NCBI GenBank assembly: GCA_035263865.1
Contig: DATFQX010000094.1
Location: forward strand, 1-64,000
Source of the DNA: VAZQ01 sp035263865
Lineage (GTDB): Bacteria; Pseudomonadota; Alphaproteobacteria; Rhizobiales; Xanthobacteraceae
Direction of reading: 5' to 3'
Length of the DNA: 64,000 nucleotides
The notes beneath the pieces were generated by a model that was not told where the DNA came from, made no database searches, and was given only the letters and a program-made list of their open reading frames with translations. Shown piece after piece: positions 24,891 to 33,660 of this stretch (its first letter is position 1; each line of letters begins with the position of its first letter). A program made the translations under genes and the position numbers.

Positions 24891-25460
24891 ATGGCCAATT
24901 TGACCGTGGTTTCGATCTGCGGCTCGCTCCGCAAGGGGTCTTACAACGCGATGGTGCAGCGGCTGCTGCCATCGCTTGCGCCGGAGGGGATGACAATCAA
25001 GCCGGCGCCGTCCTTTGCGGAATTTCCGCTCTACAACTTCGACATCCAGAACTCGGCCGGGTTTCCCGCGCCGGTCACCACGCTTGCGGACGCGATCCGT
25101 GCTGTGGACGGCGTGATTTTCTGCACGCCCGAATACAATTTCAGCATTCCTGGCGGTCTTAAGAACGCGATCGACTGGGTGTCGCGGTTGCAGAACCAGC
25201 CGTTCGCCGGCAAGGCGGTGGCGCTGCAATCGGCTTCGCCCGGGCCGGTCGGCGGCGCGCGCGTTCAGTACGATCTGCGCAAGTCTATGATGTTTCTCGA
25301 CGCGTTTACGCTCAACAAGCCGGAGATTTTCATCGGCAATTGCGGGTCCAAATTCGACGAGAAGACCGGCGAGCTCAAAGACGAGGCAACGCGCGGGTTG
25401 CTCAAGCAGCAGCTGACGGCATTTGCAGCTTTCATTGCGCGCGTGGCGCCGAAAAGCTGA
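24891..25460 (+). CDS. NADPH-dependent FMN reductase (ChrR/YieF-like flavodoxin fold)
   Basis: A 189-residue flavin-binding reductase that transfers electrons from NAD(P)H to quinones, metals or flavin-dependent oxygenases. It shows the phosphate-binding loop ICGSLRKGSYNAMVQR, FPLYNFDIQN, and the flavin-ring segment CTPEYNFSIPGGLKNAIDWVSR. The next gene (25486) is a clear paralogue, 25 bases downstream. Placed in an aromatic catabolism run, it may protect against or recycle quinones, but the electron acceptor is unknown. Confidence 0.92.
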   Translation: MANLTVVSICGSLRKGSYNAMVQRLLPSLAPEGMTIKPAPSFAEFPLYNFDIQNSAGFPAPVTTLADAIRAVDGVIFCTPEYNFSIPGGLKNAIDWVSRLQNQPFAGKAVALQSASPGPVGGARVQYDLRKSMMFLDAFTLNKPEIFIGNCGSKFDEKTGELKDEATRGLLKQQLTAFAAFIARVAPKS

Positions 25461-25485
25461 AACGGTGTTCTCCGGGGGGTGAATC

Positions 25486-26027
25486 GTGGCCAACCAGCAA
25501 CTCGATGTGCTCGTGATCTACGGCTCGTTGCGCAAGGGCTCCTACAACGCCGCCCTCGGACGTACCTTGCCGGCGCTGGCGCCTTCGGGAATGAAGCTGC
25601 GTGCAGCGTCCTCCAGAACGCGACCGGCTTTCCAGCCGAGATCGTCGCCTGGGCGGACGCCATCCGTAGCGCCGATGGGCTGATCATCGTGTCGCCCGAG
25701 TACAACTGGTCGATCCCCGGTGGATTGAAAAATGCCATCGACTGGGTCATGCGCATGAAAGATCAGCCGTTCAAGGACAAACCGGTTGCGCTGCAATCGG
25801 CCGCCGGCGGCATTCTCGGCGGATCGCGCATGCAGTATCACCTGCGGCAGTCGCTTACCTCGGTCGATGCCCTGCTTTTCGGCCGGCCGGAGGTGATCGT
25901 CACCTTCGCCGCGCAGAAATTCGACGAGAAGACGCTCGAGCTCAAGGATCAGACCGCCAGCGACATGATCAAGCTACAGCTCGGCGGGTTCGAGACATTC
26001 ATCAGGCGCGTGAGCGCAAAGGATTAG
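25486..26027 (+). pseudogene. second NADPH-dependent FMN reductase, broken by an internal out-of-frame deletion
   Basis: Tandem paralogue of the gene at 24891. A GTG start opens MANQQLDVLVIYGSLRKGSY and continues to MKLRAA at about 25610. The rest of the protein (QNATGFPAEIVAWADAIR, SPEYNWSIPGGLKNAIDWV, FDEKTLELKDQ) continues in a different frame to 26027. Against its neighbour, about 10 to 12 residues around FAEFPLYNFDI are missing, so this is a loss of roughly 32-35 bases, not a single-base slip. The deleted piece lies in the flavin-binding N-terminal half, so the gene is most likely inactive. The downstream SDR starts 3 bases after its stop. Confidence 0.8.
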
Positions 26028-26030
26028 GTC

Positions 26031-26798
26031 ATGGCGAGACTGTCCGGCCGCGCGGCGATCATCACCGGCGGGGCAAAAGGCATAGGCCGGCATTATTCGC
26101 GGGCGCTCGCGGCGGAGGGCGCGCGCGTGATGATCGCCGACATCGCCGATGGCCGGGCGCTCGCCGAGGAAATCGCCGCCGAGCACGGGGCCAACTCGGT
26201 GATGAGCGCCGTCGCTGACGTCAGCGACGAGGCATCGGTCAAGAAAGTGGTGGGCGCGACGATGGAGCGCTTCGGCAAGATCGACGTCTTGGTGAACAAC
26301 GCCGCGCTTTTTGCGCCGCTACAGGAGGCGAAATGCACCGAGATCGATGCTGCGCTGTGGGACAAGGTGATGGCCGTCAACCTGCGCGGGCCGTTCCTGA
26401 TGGTCAAGCACGTTGCCCCGCACATGATCGCGCAAGGCTATGGCAAGATCATCAATATCGGCTCGGGCACCGCCTTTCGCGGCATCCCGTGGATGCTGCA
26501 CTACGTCACCAGCAAGGGCGGGATCATGGCGTTGACCCGCGCGCTCGCGCGCGAGCTCGGCGAGCACGGCATCCGCGTCAACACACTGGCTCCGGGCTTC
26601 ACATTGAGCGACACGGTCATGAGCGACAATCCCGGCCACGTGAAGACCGCGCGCGAGCGCGCCGTGCAGTCGCGCTCGCTCAAGCGCGACGAGCATCCGC
26701 AGGACCTGCTTGGCGCGCTCGTTTTTCTCGCGTCCGCGGAGAGCGATTTCGTTACCGGGCAGACGCTGGCGGTCGACGGCGGCAACGTAAACACTTGA
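26031..26798 (+). CDS. short-chain dehydrogenase/reductase (FabG-like)
   Basis: A 255-residue NAD(P)-dependent oxidoreductase: TGGAKGIGRH cofactor loop, ADVSDEAS, DVLVNNAAL, catalytic Ser in IGSGTAFRG, YVTSKGG (Tyr and Lys), and a C-terminal VTGQTLAVDGGN. The acidic IADIAD after the second strand favours NAD over NADP. The start overlaps the region of the previous stop closely (3 bases), so it belongs to the same transcript as the FMN reductases. Substrate unknown, probably an alcohol or diol in the ring-degradation route. Confidence 0.92.
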   Translation: MARLSGRAAIITGGAKGIGRHYSRALAAEGARVMIADIADGRALAEEIAAEHGANSVMSAVADVSDEASVKKVVGATMERFGKIDVLVNNAALFAPLQEAKCTEIDAALWDKVMAVNLRGPFLMVKHVAPHMIAQGYGKIINIGSGTAFRGIPWMLHYVTSKGGIMALTRALARELGEHGIRVNTLAPGFTLSDTVMSDNPGHVKTARERAVQSRSLKRDEHPQDLLGALVFLASAESDFVTGQTLAVDGGNVNT

Positions 26799-26899
26799 TG
26801 TTCCGGCCCTTCAACCAGGGAGATAGTTTCATTATATACTAATTTCCGGGTTTGGATTATTCTCGATCCGGCCGTTTCAATTGATCGAGGGAGAGCGCC

Positions 26900-27985
26900 A
26901 TGGCAAGCGCCACCGCAAGCAGGCGGGCCGAGAGCAAGGCCCCTGGTCCCAAGCACAATATCGAGGCGATGCGGGAGGCTTATTACGAGCGCATCGCCAA
27001 GCACGACATGACGCCGCTTTGGAAGGTCATGAAAAACGTCGTCACCAAGGAGCCGGTGACGCGCTGCCGGCCGGTGATCTGGCACTACGGCGACATCAAG
27101 CGGCTGGTCATGGAATCGGGCCCGTTGATCACCGCCGAGGAGGCGGAGCGGCGCGTGCTGATCTTGGAGAACCCGGGCATGCGCGGGGAATCCAAGGCCA
27201 CTAACACGCTGTTCGCTGGCGTGCAGATGATCTTGCCCGGCGAGGTCGCTCCCGCCCACCGGCACGTGTCCTCCGCGATCCGTTTCGTGCTCGACGGCGA
27301 AGGCGCCTATACCGCGGTCGAGGGTGAGAAAGCCTTCATGTCGCCCGGCGATTTCGTCATCACCGCAAACTGGGCGCCACACGACCACGGCAATACCTCC
27401 GACAAGCCCATGCTTTGGCTCGACGTGCTCGATTTTCCGCAGGTGAATTTCTTCGAGACCTCGTTTGCCGATCAGTTTGCCACCGCGACCCAGGCCACCA
27501 AGCGGGCGGACGGGGACTCGCTCAGCTTCTACGGCTCTGGGGTGCTGCCGGACGGCGCGCCGGCGGGGTTAAACCGCAGCCCGGTCATCAATTACACCTA
27601 CGCGCGCACGCGTCCGATCATCGAGCGCATGCTCAAAGCCGGCGACATCGACAAGCGCCACGGTGCGCGCGTGCGCTATGCCAACCCAATCAACGGCGGC
27701 CCGGTGTTGCCGACCATGGGCGCCTACCTTGCGCTGTTCCCCAAGGGCTTCAAGGGCGAGCCGTATCGCGCAACCGACGGAACGATCTTCGTCTGCGCCG
27801 AAGGGCAAGGCTCGACCACCGTCGACGGCAAGGCGCTGGAATGGGGACCAAACGACGTGTTCGTGGTGCCGCCGTGGAAGCATTATTCGCACCGGGCGAG
27901 CAAGGAATCCGTGCTGTTCTCAATCTCTGACCGACCGGCGCAGGAAGTGCTTGGAATCTGGCGCGAGGATACCGCCGTACATTAG
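26900..27985 (+). CDS. gentisate 1,2-dioxygenase-like bicupin dioxygenase
   Basis: Iron-dependent ring-cleaving dioxygenase family, opening gentisate, salicylate or 1-hydroxy-2-naphthoate. The 361-residue product has the family's MREAYYERIAKHDMTPLWKV start, and an N-terminal cupin with the iron site PAHRHVSSAIRFVLDGEG and the third His in NWAPHDHGN. A second cupin (about 240-350; PWKHYSHRA) follows. The ATG at 26900 follows GAGGGAGAGCGCC. The preceding 100-base gap contains an AT-rich stretch (cattatatactaat) unlike its surroundings that could be a promoter. With the FAH hydrolase upstream this suggests the gentisate to fumarylpyruvate route, but no maleylpyruvate isomerase is present. Confidence 0.85.
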   Translation: MASATASRRAESKAPGPKHNIEAMREAYYERIAKHDMTPLWKVMKNVVTKEPVTRCRPVIWHYGDIKRLVMESGPLITAEEAERRVLILENPGMRGESKATNTLFAGVQMILPGEVAPAHRHVSSAIRFVLDGEGAYTAVEGEKAFMSPGDFVITANWAPHDHGNTSDKPMLWLDVLDFPQVNFFETSFADQFATATQATKRADGDSLSFYGSGVLPDGAPAGLNRSPVINYTYARTRPIIERMLKAGDIDKRHGARVRYANPINGGPVLPTMGAYLALFPKGFKGEPYRATDGTIFVCAEGQGSTTVDGKALEWGPNDVFVVPPWKHYSHRASKESVLFSISDRPAQEVLGIWREDTAVH

Positions 27986-28125
27986 GCGGCATCCCGCGCC
28001 GTTGTGTTTAACGGTCTCAACCGTTCGCCTCTCATGCCCTGTCTTGTGAGCAGGCTCGTGCCGAGCGTCGCGACCGTTTTGCCACGCCGTCTTCTCCTCC
28101 GGTTCAGCGCGGCGGGAAGCGAGAT

Positions 28126-28698
28126 ATGACATTCAAGCTTACACGACGCGCTACGCTGATTGGTCTCTCCGTCTGTGCTGCGTTACCGGCGCATGCGCAG
28201 ACGCTCCCCCAAGACAAGGCGGGGCCAGACGTCACCGAGGCGGTGTCGCTCGAGCAGAGGGCCATCTTTGATGTCGCACCAATCACCGGGACCTTGAAGG
28301 AAACGGTCCAGAAAGGGCAGCAACTGGTCTGGGTCGGAAAGGGGTCGAACGATCGTCGATTTCAAATCACGCATGTTTCGGTCGCGTTCCTGCGCAATGA
28401 GGGCGGCGGCGACGTGAAGATGACGTTTGCGGGCGAGGTGTCATCGCTCGGCTATCGGCCGGTCGACGACGCAAAATTGAACGTCATCGTTCGCACCAAG
28501 AGCGGTGCGTCGATTCACGCTTGGAATTTTGGCATTTCCGTCAGATGCGCCGACAGCGGCCGGGCGCTCGCTCCGCTTACTCACGAGGTGCCGAGCGACA
28601 TCGCCAACAACCTCTTCACAAGCGTCGGCAGCGTCGAAATCGCGGACTACAGGGAGCCAAATCAGCCTCGAACAATGGTGCGGCGCTGTCCCTCTTAG
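28126..28698 (+). CDS. secreted protein of unknown function, intact paralogue of the 5' chimera
   Basis: A 190-residue product with a signal peptide (TLIGLSVCAALPAHAQ). The body has no motif I recognise, but its second half (RFQITHVSVAFLRN, VKMTFAGEVSSLGY, PLTHEVPSD, VRRCPS at the end) closely matches the C-terminal part of the relic at 251..781. Two conserved Cys (VRCADS and RRC) could form a disulfide. It is downstream of the gentisate dioxygenase-like gene with a 140-base gap. Confidence 0.7.
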   Translation: MTFKLTRRATLIGLSVCAALPAHAQTLPQDKAGPDVTEAVSLEQRAIFDVAPITGTLKETVQKGQQLVWVGKGSNDRRFQITHVSVAFLRNEGGGDVKMTFAGEVSSLGYRPVDDAKLNVIVRTKSGASIHAWNFGISVRCADSGRALAPLTHEVPSDIANNLFTSVGSVEIADYREPNQPRTMVRRCPS

Positions 28699-28762
28699 AT
28701 TTGCGTACCACCCTCGGGGTGTTCCGAGGCGATCATCGGCTTTGACCGCAGCGTCCCGCGGG

Positions 28763-29242
28763 CTACTTGCCGTCGTTCCAGATGTCGGCCGCGAGCTTCC
28801 AGTCGCTTCCGATCTTCTCCCACACGACGAGATATTTGCCGGTGACTTCCTGCGGCCGCGGACCCTTGGTCTTAAGGCTGAAAGTCCCGATCTCACGCGC
28901 CGCGGAGACGCCCAGTGGCTTGACGTCGAGGGTCGTGAGTTTCGGATCGCTCACTTGCTCGCCCATCCTCTTCCACATTGCCTCGATCGCGGCTCTGCCC
29001 TTCACCATGGCGGAACCCGGTAGGAAGGCGGTCGCGTCCTCGGTATAGAGCGACGCGACGCCGGCGAAGTCACCCTTATTGAAGAAATCTATCCATTTCG
29101 CGTTCACTGCCTCAATCTCGGCCTTCTGCGCGAACGCTGGCGCGATCAGCGCAGCCATGACGGCGATCACTGGTGCAATTCTGCGCGTGATTGATGCTCC
29201 CGATTTGACCTGACTATTTGCCCTTTCAGACTTTTCGCGCAT
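28763..29242 (-). CDS. secreted SnoaL/DUF4440-like (ketosteroid isomerase fold) protein
   Basis: A small protein with a signal peptide (IAPVIAVMAALIAPAFAQ) and one NTF2-like domain: AKWIDFFNKGDFAGVASLYTE, DATAFLPGSAMVKGRAAIEA, then GKYLVVWEKIGSDWKL and a closing ADIWN. Such domains bind small hydrophobic ligands or act as isomerases and dehydratases; many have no known role. Start uncertain: ATGs at 29275 and 29242 are possible, and I chose the nearer. It converges on the secreted-protein gene at 28126. Confidence 0.8.
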   Translation of the reverse strand: MREKSERANSQVKSGASITRRIAPVIAVMAALIAPAFAQKAEIEAVNAKWIDFFNKGDFAGVASLYTEDATAFLPGSAMVKGRAAIEAMWKRMGEQVSDPKLTTLDVKPLGVSAAREIGTFSLKTKGPRPQEVTGKYLVVWEKIGSDWKLAADIWNDGK

Positions 29243-29369
29243 TCGTGCCGCGGTAGCACGCCTACTTAGGGACATTATCGATTACAACCAGAGATTCGAA
29301 AAAAACGAGCTTTAGCTCGCCGCCAAAACCTCGGCTATCCTTGCACCAGCGACAGAACGCCGCCGCTCT

Positions 29370-31526
29370 CTAGGATGCGACTTTTGATTTGACGGCGGCG
29401 CTGCCACGGCGCAGATGCTCGACCACGAGCAGAACGATCCCGGCTGCGATCCCGGCGAGATTGACGTAGTAGCCGCCTGCAAACGATTCTGGCGGCAGCA
29501 CGATCGGCAGCGAGACCACTCCGTATAGCAAACGCGCCGGTATGGTCAGCCGCGTCAATCCGAAACCGACGATTGCCGCCGTGCCCATGAATAATCCGAA
29601 CAGGATGCGGCAGAAGTTCCACGCAATGAGGTAGCTCGGACCGTCCATGAGCAGGCTCGGCGTGAGCACGAACAGGAACGGCAGGATGAACGTGCTCCAG
29701 CCCACGAGGCAGGCGATCCAGCCGGTGGTCCAGCCATCGGTGCGCGCGATATTGGCGGCGGCATAGGCCGCGAACGCGACTGGCGGCGTGATCATCGACA
29801 ACATGCCGTTGTACATGACGAACATGTGCGCAGCCATTGGTGTGACGCCGAGTTTCACCAGCGCCGGTGCCAACAGCGTGGCGGTGAGGATATAGACGCT
29901 CACGGTCGGCAGACCGATTCCCAGCACGAAGGCGAGCACGGCGATCAGCAACAGAAGCAGAAAGACGTTCTCACCTGACAGCGCGAGCAGCTGCATCGTC
30001 ATGCTGAACGCGAGGCCGGAGATCGCCAGGATGCCTACCATGACGCCCGCGGCGGCGCCGATCAGCAGGATGTCGAGCGAGATGCGTCCAGTTTCGACGA
30101 TCGCTTTGCCGAGACCGAGCAGCGTCGGGCGCTTGCCGCGGTAGCCGAAGATCAGAGTGAGCACCATCAGAATGGCGGTCGAGACGATGGCCGCCTTCTC
30201 TGGAGTCAGCAGCAAGACTTCGGGGTAGATCAGCGCGAGCACCAGGAAGATGATCGGCACCAGGAAATGCCAGCCCGATTTCACCACCTCGCCGAGCGTC
30301 GGAGCATTCGGGTCCTGGACGGAGCCGATCCGGTGCTTGGCGGCCTCCAGATCGACGTGAATGAACAGGCACGCGTAGTAGAGAATCGCCGGTATTGCGG
30401 CGGCGACGCAGACCGCGCCGTAGGAGACCTGCAGGAACTCCGCCATGATGAAGGCCGCGGCGCCCATCACCGGCGGCATGAGCTGGCCGCCAGTCGATCC
30501 GACCGACTCGATCGCCGCCGCGCGATAGCGGCTGAAGCCCGATCTGATCATGGTCGGAATGGTCACGATGCCGACGGCGAGCACGTTCGATACCGCGCTG
30601 CCCGAAATCATGCCGAACAAGGCGGACCCCACCACCGCGATCTTCGCGGAGCCGCCGCGGAAGCGGCCCATGGCGGCCATCGACACGTCGGCGAAGAAAT
30701 CGGCGCCGCCGGTGCGGGCGAGCACTTGGCCGAGGATGGTGAACGGGATCACCACGAGAACGGCAACCTGCAGGATCGCGCCGATCATGCTGTTGACGTC
30801 GAGGCCGAGATAGGCGACGAGCCGCTCGGGCGAGACCCACCGCGTCTGAAAGTCTCCCGGCAGACTCGGGCTGATGTAGATGTAGACTGCCATCGCCAGG
30901 ATAATGGCGACGAAACCCATGCCCGAAGTGCGGCGGCTTGCTTCCAGCACGAGGAACAAGAGGACCGCGCTGCCGACGATGCCTTCAACCGGCAGCATCG
31001 CCAGCTCATAGGTCAGCGGCTCGTAACGCACGAAGATATAGCCGCACAGCAAGAGCGACACGATGGCGCTCGCAAAATCGAATGAGCGTGCGAATGCGCG
31101 CCGGCTTGCCAGCAATGTCCAGAGCAATGCCAGTGCCAAGCCGGCCCATAAGAGCCATGGGATGTCGAACGGATTGGGAAAGCGATAGAGGATGTAGGCT
31201 AGGATGGTGACGACGGCGATCGCGCCGGCGGGATCGATCGCGCGGTATTCGCGCTGCGTTTCCACGACGAAGGCGAGCGCAAGCGTCAGACCAAGACAAA
31301 CGGTCAGCAGCTGCTCGGTATAGAACGAAACATTGAAAACTTGTCTGGGTACGTCCAGCACCCAGAGCACGACGCAAGCGACGAGCAGACCCTGCAGCAG
31401 ATTGGTGAAGAAGACGGTTGCTTTCGATGCGGAGGCGGCGAACTCCTCCGCGCTCGAGAGCAACCGTTCTTCAGATGCGGCCGCTGCAGGCTTGACCGCA
31501 TCCGCAGCCTCTCGCCTTTCGTTCAC
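29370..31526 (-). CDS. TRAP transporter fused permease (TAXI type, 4TM plus 12TM)
   Basis: A 718-residue inner-membrane protein, the DctQ-DctM fusion of TAXI-family TRAP transporters, which import organic acids using ion gradients. About 16 hydrophobic segments are seen. The conserved DctM-like parts include TGGADFFADVSMAAMGRFRGG, GSAKIAVVGSALFGMISGSAVSN, GSTGGQLMPPVMGAAAFIMAEFL (around the middle) and LGIGLPTVSVYILTA. The start codon overlaps the stop of the upstream binding-protein gene by 4 bases. A hydrophilic N-terminal tail of about 30 residues precedes the first helix. Confidence 0.93.
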   Translation of the reverse strand: MNERREAADAVKPAAAASEERLLSSAEEFAASASKATVFFTNLLQGLLVACVVLWVLDVPRQVFNVSFYTEQLLTVCLGLTLALAFVVETQREYRAIDPAGAIAVVTILAYILYRFPNPFDIPWLLWAGLALALLWTLLASRRAFARSFDFASAIVSLLLCGYIFVRYEPLTYELAMLPVEGIVGSAVLLFLVLEASRRTSGMGFVAIILAMAVYIYISPSLPGDFQTRWVSPERLVAYLGLDVNSMIGAILQVAVLVVIPFTILGQVLARTGGADFFADVSMAAMGRFRGGSAKIAVVGSALFGMISGSAVSNVLAVGIVTIPTMIRSGFSRYRAAAIESVGSTGGQLMPPVMGAAAFIMAEFLQVSYGAVCVAAAIPAILYYACLFIHVDLEAAKHRIGSVQDPNAPTLGEVVKSGWHFLVPIIFLVLALIYPEVLLLTPEKAAIVSTAILMVLTLIFGYRGKRPTLLGLGKAIVETGRISLDILLIGAAAGVMVGILAISGLAFSMTMQLLALSGENVFLLLLLIAVLAFVLGIGLPTVSVYILTATLLAPALVKLGVTPMAAHMFVMYNGMLSMITPPVAFAAYAAANIARTDGWTTGWIACLVGWSTFILPFLFVLTPSLLMDGPSYLIAWNFCRILFGLFMGTAAIVGFGLTRLTIPARLLYGVVSLPIVLPPESFAGGYYVNLAGIAAGIVLLVVEHLRRGSAAVKSKVAS

Positions 31527-32479
31527 GGGAACGCCTTGGCTTCGACGTTCTTGTCCTTGAAGTATTTCAAGGCGCCGGGGTGGAATGGAAAATCGTATCG
31601 CCGGTTGAGCCCGGCTGCCGAGAACTCGCGCAGGTTCGGAGCGACGGCGATCATCTCGGCCTTGTTGGCCTCCATCGTCTCGATCACCTTGTACACCACG
31701 TCGTCGGGCACCTTGGCGTGGGTGAACAGGATGTTGTCGATGGTGTAGACCTGCATCGGTTTTTCGACGCCGACGAAGATCGGTCCCGGTTCGACGTTGG
31801 TTAGATAGCCGTACGGCGAAATTTTGCGCGCCGCGGCTATTCCCGGGGATTCGGGGACTTCCAAGAAGCGGGTGCCGCCGACCGTGACGTCGACCTCGCG
31901 GACCTTCGGCGCGCCGAAGGCAAACATGAACATGTCGGCCGCCCCGCCGACGAAGTCATCCGCCGAGCGCACGACGTTGGGAACCAGCACCGGCTTGATA
32001 TCGCTCTCGGTGAGTCCGCCGGTTGCGAGAATCGCCCGCGACATCGGTTCGAGCGCGCGCATGGCGGAGTAGCCCATGGTCACGCGTTTGCCGCGCAGAT
32101 CGGCGACAGTGCGCATGTTGCTGTCCTTGCGAACCCAGAAACCGGTCTTGAGCGTATAGATCGGACCGATGATGCGAATGTCCGGCTGGCCGTTATTGGC
32201 GAGCGCGATGCCGAGTTCCGGAGCGTTCGCCATGGCGAAATCCGCCTCGCCGCGCCCGACGATCGCGATCATGACGGATTCGCCCGCCGTGGCCTGTACC
32301 AGTGCATTGATGCCGCCCTTTTCCTTTAGCACCTTCGAGATCGCCGAACTGGTCGTGTGATTGATGGTACCGGGCTGCATCGCCGCGAAACCGAACGTTT
32401 GCGCGTTGGCGGCGGCGCTTGCACAAACCAGCGCGGTCGCACCAACGCAGGCCGCGATCAGGTAGCGTGGTATGGCCAT
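31523..32479 (-). CDS. TAXI family TRAP transporter solute-binding subunit (copy nearer the permease)
   Basis: Periplasmic binding protein of 318 residues. It has a signal peptide (ACVGATALVCASAAANAQ), then the TAXI pattern: FGFAAMQPGTINHTTSSAIS, GESVMIAIVGRGEADFAMAN, FWVRKDSNMRTVADLRGKRV, SADDFVGGAADMFMFAFGAP. A GGGAGGGAACGACC ribosome binding site precedes the ATG. Its last codons overlap the permease start. It is a close paralogue of the protein encoded just upstream (32546), differing mainly in the ligand-facing segments. Confidence 0.92.
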   Translation of the reverse strand: MAIPRYLIAACVGATALVCASAAANAQTFGFAAMQPGTINHTTSSAISKVLKEKGGINALVQATAGESVMIAIVGRGEADFAMANAPELGIALANNGQPDIRIIGPIYTLKTGFWVRKDSNMRTVADLRGKRVTMGYSAMRALEPMSRAILATGGLTESDIKPVLVPNVVRSADDFVGGAADMFMFAFGAPKVREVDVTVGGTRFLEVPESPGIAAARKISPYGYLTNVEPGPIFVGVEKPMQVYTIDNILFTHAKVPDDVVYKVIETMEANKAEMIAVAPNLREFSAAGLNRRYDFPFHPGALKYFKDKNVEAKAFP

Positions 32480-32545
32480 GGTCGTTCCCTCCCGGACGTA
32501 ATTTTGTACGGCGTTCGCTTGCGTCCCGTCTTCGCGGGAGCTTGA

Positions 32546-33514
32546 TCAGTCGATCGCCTTGGGCCCGACATTGTGCTCCTTGAAATACCTCACGGCACCT
32601 GGATGGTACGTGACCTCGTACTGCTTGTAGGCGAAGGGCGCGGAGAACTCGCGTAGCACAGGCTGGACCGCGATAAGCTCGTCCTTGTTGTTAAATAGCG
32701 TGTCGAGCATCTTGAAGACGAAATCGTCACTCGTCTTGGCGCTGGTGAAGAGCAGGTTGTCGAAGCTGTAGACTTTCATCGGCTTTTCAACTCCGATGAA
32801 GGCGGGCCCCGGGCTGATGTCGGTCAAGTAGCCCCAGCGCTCGATCTTGCGCGCGGCGGGCATGCCCTGCTCGTCGATCTCGGCCATGCGTATGCCCCCC
32901 ACCGTGACGTCGACCTCCCGCACCTTAGGCGCACCGAATGCGAAGTAGAATGCATCGGCGGCGCCGGAAGCAAAGTCATCGGCGCTACGGATCACGTTGG
33001 GCACAAGGACGGGCTTGATGTCCTTCTCGCTGAGATTGGCCGTCGCCAACATGGCGCGCACGGTGGGCTCGAGGGCGCGCATCGCTGAAAATCCATACGG
33101 CACGCGCTTGCCTTTGAGGTCTGCGAGGGTCCGGATGTCGCTATCCTTGCGTACAAAGAATCCGACGCGCAACGCGTGCGCCGCGGCGATGATGCGCAAC
33201 TCCTTGAACCCTTTGGCCAGTCCATCGTGCACCTCCATCGCGTTCGAAATGCCGATCTCGGCCTCGCCGCGCGCGACCATGGGGACGATCACTTGGTCTC
33301 CGGCGGTCGGCTGCACGAGGACGTTGAGCCCGGCTTTCTCTTTGAGCACCTTGGCGATCGCCGACGCGGTGGTGTGATTAAGCGTGCCGGGTTGCAGCGT
33401 AGCGAAGCCGTAGGTCTGCGCACTCGCCGATGTGGCGTTCGCCGCCACGGCCAGCATCAGTGCTGCGACCAGGCGCCCCGCGCTTGCAAGCGCACGGCGT
33501 GTGATGGACTGCAT
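32546..33514 (-). CDS. second TAXI family TRAP transporter solute-binding subunit
   Basis: Paralogue of the preceding binding protein, 322 residues from the ATG at 33514, which has a GGAGGGAGCCC ribosome binding site; the longer frame to 33610 has no support. Shared segments include YGFATLQPGTLNHTTASAIA, SDIRTLADLKGKRVPYGFSA, AMRALEP, SADDFASGAADAF and GAPKVREVDVTVGG. It ends 66 bases before the first copy. Two tandem binding proteins with a single permease suggest that either two related ligands share one channel or one copy is drifting. Confidence 0.92.
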   Translation of the reverse strand: MQSITRRALASAGRLVAALMLAVAANATSASAQTYGFATLQPGTLNHTTASAIAKVLKEKAGLNVLVQPTAGDQVIVPMVARGEAEIGISNAMEVHDGLAKGFKELRIIAAAHALRVGFFVRKDSDIRTLADLKGKRVPYGFSAMRALEPTVRAMLATANLSEKDIKPVLVPNVIRSADDFASGAADAFYFAFGAPKVREVDVTVGGIRMAEIDEQGMPAARKIERWGYLTDISPGPAFIGVEKPMKVYSFDNLLFTSAKTSDDFVFKMLDTLFNNKDELIAVQPVLREFSAPFAYKQYEVTYHPGAVRYFKEHNVGPKAID

Positions 33515-33660
33515 GGGCTCCCTCCGGTGAGTGTCTATTGTTCCCTTGGGAGCAACCCAAGCGCGGGCTCCCTTGCAAGTGCGATTATATTTGCACGACG
33601 CGCCGGGCAAGGCGAGTTACAATGATTGCTGCAGGTCAATCGGTGTAGGCCGCGCGTCGG

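Noticed and set aside
26821..26850. AT-rich stretch before the gentisate dioxygenase-like gene as a promoter
   Set aside because: A TATACT-like box exists, but no matching -35 is visible, so it is only mentioned with the gene.
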